From the NCBI RefSeq assembly GCF_019175285.1, contig NC_056524.1:101260645-101324644 (forward strand): a stretch of 64,000 nt of DNA. The letters are read 5' to 3'. The notes under the pieces were generated by a model. The model was not told the origin of the DNA and did no database searches. It worked only from the letters and a program-made list of their open reading frames with translations. Numbering within the stretch: position 1 is the stretch's first letter; each line of letters starts with the position of its first letter. Below, piece by piece: positions 55,198-64,000 of this stretch. The stretch is from Sceloporus undulatus. Its lineage: Eukaryota; Chordata; Lepidosauria; Squamata; Phrynosomatidae. Position numbers and translations under genes: made by a program.

Positions 55198-55942
55198 AGC
55201 CAGTGTGGTGTAGTGGTGTGAATGCTGAAGTAAGGACATGTCTACATGGACCATTTGCAGTGGTTTCTCCTCGCTCTAGCACCACCCTGTCCAAACAATG
55301 CAAGGCCAAAGGCTCAATCTGAATGTGGACTGCCTGCATGTGGGAAAGTCAGATCCACAACAAATCCAGAACATCTCCCCCTTAAATTAAATTTAGCCAT
55401 TTGCTTTGGGATCTTCCCAGAAAATCCAGAGCACTTCATAGCACTGTGTTCTGCTGTGCTGCCTCCTCTGAGGGCTGCTCATCTGAGGGCACAATGAGGC
55501 ACCCAGTCATGTGATTGACACTGGGCAGCTTGTTTATGCCCTCAACGAAGCAACCTGCACCAGCAGTTGTAACAGTGGGTGGCACAATGAAATACTGTGT
55601 AGACATTGTATGCCTACTAAATGATGAATGAATGAAAAAAAAAGTGTAGCCCGGCATCATTGTGGAACGTGCAGGTAACAAGGATAAGTCAGAGCAGCTT
55701 CTGGGCCAGAATACTCTTGGCACAGCCTGAAGTATTTGGCCAGTGTAGACTCACCCTAGGACCACAGGAAACCAGAATTTGAATTCCTGCTCTGCTAGAC
55801 AGCCTTTGCAAGTCATATTCTTTCAGCTTCAGAGGAAGACAATGGCAAGCTTCCTTTGAATAAGTCTAGTTAAAACAACCCCATGACAGATTCTCCTTAG
55901 GTCACCATAAGTCCTTGGCTTGAGGGCACAAAACAACCACAT
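55198..55942 (+). mobile_element. Sauria SINE split by a ~0.5-kb MITE
   Basis: The SINE head (agccagtgtggtgtagtggt) ends at about 55238 and the SINE resumes at about 55757 (ggaccacaggaaaccagaat), running to the tail (cttgagggcacaaaacaacc). The insert has inverted ends ATGTCTACATGGACC and GGCCAGTGTAGACT, with taaggac and ctaggac at the junctions as an approximate target duplication. Confidence 0.7.
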
Positions 55943-56479
55943 GTTTATATGCTACCCTTCTTTCAACAGGTGACAACAACAACAAGTTTATTGATTAGTC
56001 AGCTGACCATATCAATAGAATACTAAATACAGTTACAAAATTTCAACAGGTGATTCTACAGGTGAACACAGACAGGGTGCCATTGATGTTCCAGATCTGC
56101 TTAGCTTATTGAAGTTATTGCATCACACATGTTCAGACCATCCTCTGGAAACTATTATATGCTTAACAAGGAGTGCATGTCTATCTGGAAGTAGGCTCTA
56201 TTGACTTCAGTGGGAGTTCCTCCCAGATAAGTGAGTAAAGGATGGCAGCCTAACTCACTGAATATGAATGAAGCAAGACACATAGAGAGAGATTTATGGT
56301 AGAAAGATTTTTATTTTTATACTGAATGTTATGTTTTTAAAGTGATTTAGCACTTTGTAAAGAACAAAAATAACTTTCCGGCCTTGCATTGCACATTTTA
56401 GTGCACATTTTAAGACACAAGTAGTGTTCAATTCAGCAATTATATTTTAACTTTTCATTATCAGTTTTTTTAAAAGCTT

Positions 56480-57060
56480 TATCTTAATTTATTCTTATTG
56501 TAAGCCACCTTGAGACCTATGTCAGGAGAAAAGTGGGATAAAAAAAAAAGATGGACTATTTTGACCTGCAAAGAACTGAGCACAGTCATAAGAGCTCTTT
56601 AGATCGTAAGCTATATTTATCAAAATAACTAAATATTTGAGATTTGGTTCTCATTATGCTCTGCATTTTTCACCACTTAATTCAGGATGTCTCAATTCCT
56701 CACTGCTACAAAGCTGAATCTCACCATGATATTTGTCATGTTATCAAACCGAACTTGTAACATGAAGCCAAAAGGTGATTGGTGGTTCCCAAATTTTGGG
56801 TTGGGATCCCCTCCCCTTGAGGGGGCATGAGAGTTGCTGAATGGGAGCCCGAGATTTGGAGGTCCTGATCTCGATCCCTCCTTCTCCTCTGCTTCACAAA
56901 CTTTTTGTGACCTGGAGGTAAGGAGGGCATTTGGAGTAGCTGCCTCTGCCTGAGGAACGAGAAGGAGGAGGAGGAGAGTGGGAAAATTCACTGGATCATA
57001 GCTTCTGGAAGGACCCATTCCAAGCTATCATGTCTTCTTTTCTCACCTATCGTGTCACTT
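56480..57060. other. LINE-tail remnant and hAT-like end
   Basis: 56480-56550 has attgtaagccaccttgagac and aggagaaaagtgggataa, a LINE 3' tail. From 56785, ggttcccaaattttgggttg resembles a hAT end. No gene recognised. Confidence 0.4.
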
Positions 57061-59999
57061 TCCTGGTTCTTGGGGCAAAACATTGCTGGAGCCTCAACCA
57101 GTGTGCTTGCTTAGCTCGGTGCACCTTAGGCACATGGCGGCCAAAGGAGAGCCAGGATCTACCATGGCCTCTGGTGATGGAGAGGCCATAAACACCTCTT
57201 GCCCCAAGGTTGCTGCCATCACCTGCTTCTGGCTGGACTCCTTGGAGGCAGAGGAGAAGCAGCCTTGGTGTCATCAGTCCCAAACAAATGGCACATTTGA
57301 TCAGCCAGCTGAGAAGGAGCAGTGCAAGTGCACCACTCCTGCGAACTGCTGGACCAGAGCATGTATCTGGGCTCACTACTGTCCTATACTACCACCTTAA
57401 CCCTATGCTACATGAGGGAGGGAGTGCCCACACAGAAAGAAGGTTATGAGGGTAAAATGCCTGAGAACCAGTAAGTTAGTGTTTTGGTTCTTGCCCCTCA
57501 AAAGATTAAAATACAAAATAAGAGGTAAGATACAAGGTAGAGTTTTTAAAAACAGCAGCAGCAGCAACAACAAAGTAAACTGCAGTGTACAGTACTTTCT
57601 TTTTCAATGCATGCATTCTTTACTCCTATCTTGTGCTCTCACTCTGCAGCAACTGGCATGAATTACCATAGGTAAAACAATTGATCAGAAATGGACATGG
57701 CTGTTTACCTCCAACAAGAAAGTGCCTGTTTTTTTAGTGGAATTTAATTCATCAGCTTTTATCTAGAAATTCAGAAAGAGATAAACTCTTCCTCACATGA
57801 CAGCTGTTCTTCATGTATACACTCTGGCTCTTTAAGTGCTTGATGTTCCACGTCGCTGGCTTGCTTTGAGTTTGTTTGTTTGTTTTTTAATGTAGGTGGT
57901 GAACTGATTTCAAAAGATCTCTCACAGAAGAACTTTGAAGGAAGGATTAAGTCTTCAGTCAATTCTCACTGCTATGAATGTATAAATAATACAGTCTGTG
58001 CCAGTGGCTGTAGTATTTGCGGTACTTTGAAAATGGTATTTGTTTTACAGCCAGTTCCTGAAGTCCATTTTTCTCCCTGTGCCCCTGCTGTATCTAGCAA
58101 TTCCAATGGCTTTGTGACATGGATGATTTAAGACAAGGGAGAGATTGCTTTTCCTTGCTGATTCGTTATGTCTTCCCCCCTTATTTCCAGCATGTATCCA
58201 GCTGTGAAGCAAAGATGCACCTTGAATCGCATTTCTCACCTCACAGTGACAGAGAGAAACCTTTCCAGCCTGAAAACAGAACAGATAATAGGAAATACAT
58301 AAATAAAAGTTGAGTGGGAATAGACAATTAAATAGAAATATTATTTAGAGCACCACCCACCAACAGCATATTGATTTTTTTCATGGAATTGTCATCGTCC
58401 TAATGCTTTCTGTCACACAATTGAATGCAACCAATCCAAATATAAAATAAAAACTCAATTTTAGGGGGATACATACCAGTACTGGTCAGTTACAAAAAAA
58501 TAGGTCAGTAGGTCAATGATTTAATTTCTAACCTGAAAGATATTTCCAGACCTATATTTTTTGGGGGGGGGGGGGGGGGAAGAGAAAGGGATAGAGGTCA
58601 AGATTGTTCTACAGTATGTGCTTTGAAATTCCATTTTGTTCTTATCATGGAGTGTAAGTAATAAAAAGATACAAATCTAATTCTGTAGAAGAATCTAGAC
58701 ACTGACCTATCCTTGCTTAAGAGTAATGATGGAAAACCTATTGTAGAACTGATTTCACAGCACTGTCATACGACATAAGTAGAAACCAATGTTTAATGAA
58801 AAGTGTTTAGTGCCACAAATGTAGGTCTACCAGAAGATCCTTGCTCAATGTTTTCCTTGCATTATAATCAAGAGTGCACATAGTTCCAATTGTTAAGGTA
58901 GGTTTGGGGGTAGAGTTGCTCCAAGGGATGTTACTTAGTTACAAATACGTAAGTAAGTAGGCGATGTAGGATATCAGCAACTATTATTTGTACACTGCTT
59001 CCAAAAATGAAGCTAGTGAATACCATAACAACTCCAACACTAAAATCTAAAAATAAAATGAAATGCCAACACATTCTGGATTTCAAAAATAATAAAGCTT
59101 TACTTGGCTAGGTCACACCTCAGGGAATATAGGGAGATAAGTCTTAAGGAGATGCATAAAAGTCATGATGATAGATTCTGCCTAATGTCAACTGGAAGAG
59201 AAATCCAGCAAGCAGGCAGGCACTGCCCAAGGCTCATGCAAGTAACACTAAATCATCATTTATTGCTATGCCCAATTCTGGCCCTAAGGAGACCCGCAAC
59301 TTCTTTTTTCTAGCTAGGAACCTTTGGCTTGCTATACATAAAACACCAAAGATGCACAAAGTATATCCTATACAAATGAAATGATCTTTGTGAACAGAAT
59401 TCTAAAACAATGTGTTTAACATATGAAAGACTAGAAATGTGAAATGAAGGTTTTTCCATGCGGGATATAGATTTGTAAGTCGACAGTGACAGCTTTCATC
59501 CCCCCTCCTGTTCTTTTAAATCCCATGAAAAGTTGGAAATAGCTTTGTACAATACTTGTGTGCCTCTCGCTAAGATGGAGCTTTTCATCCTTGACCTACT
59601 TCTGCTTCCTGCACAATATACCTAATGAGTAATAATGACTTCAGAAAGGGCAGCTCTAGAGAAAAAGCTGAAGTAATGCCTTAAGATGGTGTCTACAAAA
59701 ACATCAAACGGCATATTCTGAAGTGAACCAAATTTTTCTTTTTAAAAATAGGTCTAAGATTAAATGGGCACTACATTACTAATATTGAAAGTTCTGTCGC
59801 TTGCAGTATTAAATACAGGTTGTTGTTACCATTTCGGTGGGAGTACAGGAAACCTCCAGTATGATTTGACAGGTGAGAAAGGATGAGGGGATTTAAGCTG
59901 GGAAGGCAAAGGGAAGCTCCTTACCGTTTTCTGTTTCCCTTCCACTGCTATGGGAGGTTCATTTGCACCTCTTTTTCATCATCTTCACTATAAGTTTGC
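57061..59999. other. Intergenic stretch without a recognised gene
   Basis: Open frames at 57083-57400 (+) and 57047-57376 (-) overlap each other and show no known domain. A run of about 18 G lies at 58562-58579. No Bov-B, CR1 or SINE copy was recognised here. Confidence 0.35.
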
Positions 60000-60212
60000 A
60001 TCAGCACTGCAGAAATAATCCAGTTTCACACCACTTGCCATGGCTCAGTGCTATGGAATACTGGGAATTGTAGTTTATTGTGGCACCAGATTTCTGTGAC
60101 AGAGAAGACTAAATGTCTCACAAAACCACAATTCCCAGAATTTCATAGCATTGAGCCATGGCAGTTAAAGTGGGATGGAACTGGGTTATTTCTGCAGTAC
60201 AGATGCAGCCTT
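60000..60212. repeat. Palindromic MITE
   Basis: The outer arms atcagcactgcagaaataat and ttatttctgcagtacagatg and inner arms atggctcagtgctatggaat and tttcatagcattgagccatg are inverted. A good member of the 7250-7460 family. Confidence 0.8.
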
Positions 60213-60539
60213 AGTCTCATTCCCTTTCTTTATCTTCCTCTATTCCTCCTTTTGAGCTAGACCTCAAATTGAAACATCAACTAAAGGCTCCTCATTGTTG
60301 TCATCCTCCCTAGCTCTCCTATTGTGGAAAGATAAATATGTATCTTATCACCATGAGAACCATTTTAGGTTCGTCTCATAGTGCCTGAAATGGACTTCTC
60401 CACCTAAATCTTTTCCCTTCCCTTTGACTTCCTAAAGCCAATCATTGAGTTTCTCATCAGCACAGTTCACAGGGCCAGATCAAGACATTTTGTGGCCTGA
60501 GACAAAGCCCCTTTTCCATGACATAATTATGAAAATATT

Positions 60540-60680
60540 CTATGGAATCCTGGGATTTGCAGTATAGGAGCAATTGTCAGTCAGAGAGCTCTTCGGGTGC
60601 CTCCCCAGACTACAAAGCCCCATGGGATGCAGCCAAAGCAGTTGAAGTGGAATCATAATACTAAAACTGTGTAGTCTAAG
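60540..60680. repeat. MITE half
   Basis: It has tctatggaatcctgggattt, then agcagttgaagtggaatcat and ctgtgtagtc, the right part of the family seen at 23556-23773. Confidence 0.55.
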
Positions 60681-60699
60681 AGAGACCGTAGAACAAAAA

Positions 60700-60935
60700 G
60701 GCAACTCCCTTTCCTCTCAGTCCACATCCAGAAACTGACTAGACTGCCAGTTGAATCTGAATTCAGTAATATTACTCTGGACATGTCACACTTTCTCAGC
60801 TTCAGAGGAAAGCAAAGGCAAACTCTCTCTGAACAAATCTTGCCAAGAAAACCCTGTGATGATAGGCTTGCCTTTGGATCATAAGTCAGAAATGACTTGA
60901 ATGCACACAAAAGCAGCAACAACAAAGCATCCTCT
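60700..60935 (+). repeat. Sauria SINE, old copy
   Basis: Degraded head, clear core (cacactttctcagcttcaga) and tail (gtcagaaatgacttgaatgc, then acacaaaagcagcaacaac). Confidence 0.75.
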
Positions 60936-62471
60936 GCTCTAGATGTGAGGACAAGAGGACCATTTGAGGGATGAGTAGAGGTTCCTTCAAGAGAGGAACA
61001 TGCATGCAGGAGACTCAAAGAGAATAAACTAGAAATTTCTACTGCTGATTCATTTCGGCCTCTCTTGCCTCATTCTACTTAATACTTGTGTCTGCCATGA
61101 CAACTCATGGAAAAGGAGAAGACTTATCTGAAATGCATGCCTTTCTTCTACTTGTCCCCATGCTAGAAGCAACCTTCTGGGGAACCTAACAAATGAGGAA
61201 ATATGAGTAAGTGGCTTTTTAAAAAGAGAGAAATCAGTGATAAATACAGATGCAGATCTCATGAAGTGAGGAGGACCTCTTTAAGAAAAGTAAAGGACTT
61301 TTAAAAGGGGGCAACGCATTCCAACATATGTCTACCCCATCCCCAAAGTCCCACTGAACTGAATGGGAAGTGTCAGTAGGAATATGTAAGATGATGCATA
61401 TATATGACGACAGAATAACCTATGATGTTTTGGGGCTCTTTTCTCATAAAGTTTGCAAGAGATAATACTAGCAGAAAACAGTGTGGCTTTAGGATCAGGA
61501 CAATGTGGGGCAGCACTTAGAAAAAGTTATATTTTTGGAAAACAAACTCCCAGAATTCCTCAGCAAGCGGGATCAGTAGCCATGCTGACCAGGGCATTTG
61601 GGGACTTATAGTCATCTTTCTGATGTTGGGTCCTAAATAAGACTCCACATATTTTTCATGCGGTTCTTCTTCCCCCTATTTCCAGTCTCTCCTGCCTTTT
61701 TTCCTACAGTACTTTCACTGGAAAAGGAAAAAGAAAAGGAAAAGAAAAAGAAAAAAGAGAGAAACAGGAAGCTGTGTATGTGAGTCTGTGTATTCAGGGT
61801 AGGAGAATCTGCCTGACTTGAAACCTTTGACGAATATGTCTGTACTTAAATTTCTAAGGAAAAAATAATAATAACCCATTTGAAATACGCAGGGCATGCT
61901 TCCATTATTTCATGCACAAGGTGATTCAAACATAAGCAAACGTCCTCGCTAAATGCTTGCAGGGGAATGTGCTTCCTCATTACGTTGAAATATGTTGTGA
62001 GCTAGTCAAGAAGAAAAAGAAATAATGAGCAACATTAGGAGAAATTGACAAAGGCTTGCACAGAAAGAGAGCGTTCCTTCATCTCTGGGATGCCTACTTC
62101 TGCCCTTCATAGATGCCCCCTCTCCTAATTACAGAGCATTATCCTAGTATGTGTTATGTATACAATAGTTCTGACTCATGTGCCTGTGAATGAAAGTAGC
62201 ACTCATTCCTGCTGTTGGTAAGGAATGATTATCACTGATAAATAACCCATTCTATGGAAACTGTAACCATAGCTCATTATGTAGAAAAAAAAAAGAGACT
62301 TCCATAAAAATGGTGGCATATGAGGCATGTTTCTTCCTCTGTTGATCAAAAATAGCTGATTTAATTAGCATATGCAAAACATCTACAAATACTACCAGAC
62401 ATGATTTCATTCAGAGCAAATTATTAGCACCAAACCACCATTTCTTGCATTTCTTCATGGGATTTGAAGAG
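60936..62471. other. Intergenic stretch without a recognised gene
   Basis: A purine-rich AG/AAG tract lies at 61718-61765. No exon or repeat family recognised otherwise. Confidence 0.35.
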
Positions 62472-62700
62472 GATGGCTGAGCATCAAGATGCGGATGCTC
62501 GTGTGTGTGATCTCAGAAGCTAAGCAGGACCAGTTCTGGTTAGTACTTAGATGGGAGACTGCCAATTAATAACAGGTGTTTTGAGCTATATTTCTGAGAA
62601 AGGAACTGGCAAAACCACCGCTGAGTATTCCATGCCTTTAAGAACAACCTATGGAATTCATGGAGCCACCATAAGTCAACAGGTACACAGAAAAGTCATT
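62472..62700 (+). repeat. 5S rRNA-derived SINE with recognisable internal promoter
   Basis: The phrase tctcagaagctaagcagg (62511-62528) and ggttagtacttagatgggag (62539-62558) match 5S rRNA boxes A and C with few changes. The SINE body ctgagaaaggaactggcaaa and gagccaccataagtcaacag follows. Same family as 17960-18165 and 29368-29525. Confidence 0.85.
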
Positions 62701-64000
62701 TTTGGGGTTATAACTAACAACATCTCCCAGCCAGCATAGTCAGTGACTGAGATGTCTAGGTGATTCTGGGAGCTGTAGTCAAAATAACTTCCCCAAATCT
62801 GTGTTTTTAAGAATTGAGACACAATGTTTTGAAAAGTCCAGTGAAGATAGCTTGAAAACTGGTCAGCAACTACAGCAACTGGTCAGCAACTATATATCAC
62901 AGGTAGGGAAAGTGCTTACTACAGCCTACATAGTTTTATGGTCCCCAGAGCCCTCCACCAGTCCCTCAAAGCCCCAATGTTTTCATTCTTTTCCCCCCCA
63001 GTTTCTGCTGATTTTTCTTGAAAACCATGTCAACCCTTCCTCCATGCATGAAAACACATGCCATGACCCTCTTGTAACATCAGTTCCTGCCAGCCTTTGG
63101 CCAGGATACAGCTGAAAAAGTAGTTATGTTTGGGAGTCAATGTAGGGTGTGGTGGTGGTGGGAATTGTCCCCTGAGTCCTGCACAATTGCCCACTCTGGC
63201 CCTAACAGTATGTTTGCACAGGTCATTCACAAGGCCTGAAAGCTTGTTAGATTTTCAAGTCCACCCGGTTCAGTAACAAATTTGACTGAAAATACTGTGT
63301 TGCTCTCACCTAGAGTTAGTTCATTAAACTTTGTTTGTACTTATGGAATGTAACCCTTGACTTACCAACTGCTCCTCTGGCTGAGGAAAACGTCCCAGGT
63401 TTTGCTCCTGTACAAACCAATTTTAATAGGTCAGCCAGACTGAAAATTGAGGATGGTCCCTGAACCTTTAATGGTTGTGCAGAAGAGGGAATTTCAGCTG
63501 GTACTGCTTACCACATAACCAAGTAACAAGCAACATCTGCAGGAATTCCCTTGGCCATACCACCAGTAAAGGTGTAAAGGTACAGAAGCCTTTTCCAATT
63601 TTTACCTCTAGCAAACTTAGAGCCATACAACACTTCCCTCATTCCATGTATTTCATAGGGACTCCTGGTAAGGTTGCCATTTGTCCCAGAGAACCTGGAA
63701 AATCCTTGAATGAAGGAATTAAAAAACTGGTTGGGCCAGTTGAAGCAGTAAATCCTGGATTCCTCTTTCATCAGAGGAAGATAAGTATGGTAGGTTAAAA
63801 AGTGGCAGTGGTGATGAAGGAGGATATTGTGCAAGAAGACCAACAATGACAAGATCCTCATCCCACTCTGCAGGCTCCGTTTGCTACTGCACAGGTTTAG
63901 CATTGCCACCTTATTCTTCCACTCCTTCCTCCCTTCTCCTCCCAACAGTCCCAGAAGGCGGGAAAGGAAAGGAGGTGAGCAGAGATAGCCTTTTGTTGTG
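62701..64000. other. Intergenic stretch to the window end
   Basis: A 17-18-bp repeat (actggtcagcaact) occurs twice at 62858-62892. No gene recognised. NPAS2, expected next by synteny, is not seen, though its first exons are non-coding and could be missed. Confidence 0.35.

Noticed and set aside
57047-57400. Overlapping open frames on both strands near 57.2 kb
   Set aside because: No known domain in either; GC-rich sequence easily gives open frames.
63949-63974. 26-nt exon-like segment between a good acceptor (CTCCCAACAG) and donor (GAG|GTGAGC)
   Set aside because: Too short to judge; it does not match NPAS2 coding sequence as I recall it, and could be chance in pyrimidine-rich DNA.

Overview
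This window is vertebrate nuclear DNA, almost certainly from a squamate reptile, probably an iguanian lizard. It has spliced protein genes in a background of squamate-type repeats: tRNA-derived Sauria SINEs with a Bov-B-like tail, 5S rRNA-derived SINEs, Bov-B and CR1 LINEs, and many short palindromic hAT and Tc1/mariner-type MITEs. I see no bacterial-type genes, CRISPR arrays, tRNA or rRNA genes.

Two spliced genes on the + strand frame the window. Neuromedin S (NMS) has ten coding exons (1591-10336, 182 aa) and encodes a secreted neuropeptide precursor. PDCL3, a phosducin-like cochaperone of the CCT chaperonin, has six coding exons (32775-44422, 242 aa). NMS followed by PDCL3 on one strand matches the mammalian order (human 2q11.2, NMS-PDCL3-NPAS2). 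Between them, on the - strand, lie two histone H2A-like genes without introns in the coding part (13065-13478 and 26264-26662), which I do not recall from the human interval. Both have a polyadenylation signal, no replication-type stem-loop, and a splice-acceptor-like sequence just before the ATG. The first ends in SQEF, the H2A.X-type damage-kinase motif; the second does not.

Layout: 1-1130 repeats; 1129-1450 a three-fold promoter-side repeat; 1591-11.4 kb NMS; 11.5-30.7 kb repeats with the two H2A genes; 18.9-23.6 kb a probable false duplication around a 25-N gap; 30.7-32.4 kb CR1, a foldback element and a TG-rich tract; 32.7-44.6 kb PDCL3; 44.6-64 kb intergenic repeats with no recognisable exon.

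The best leads are: (i) lizard NMS keeps a 20-codon, cysteine-containing exon that resembles neuromedin U and is missing from the human NMS sequence I recall; (ii) the divergent H2A pair with an SQEF tail; (iii) a 254-bp palindromic, TA-flanked element present in one copy of the 19-23 kb duplication and cleanly absent from the other, as expected for a recently mobile element; (iv) hammerhead-ribozyme-like cores in two repeat families. All identifications come from reading the sequence and recalled family sequences; no database search was run.
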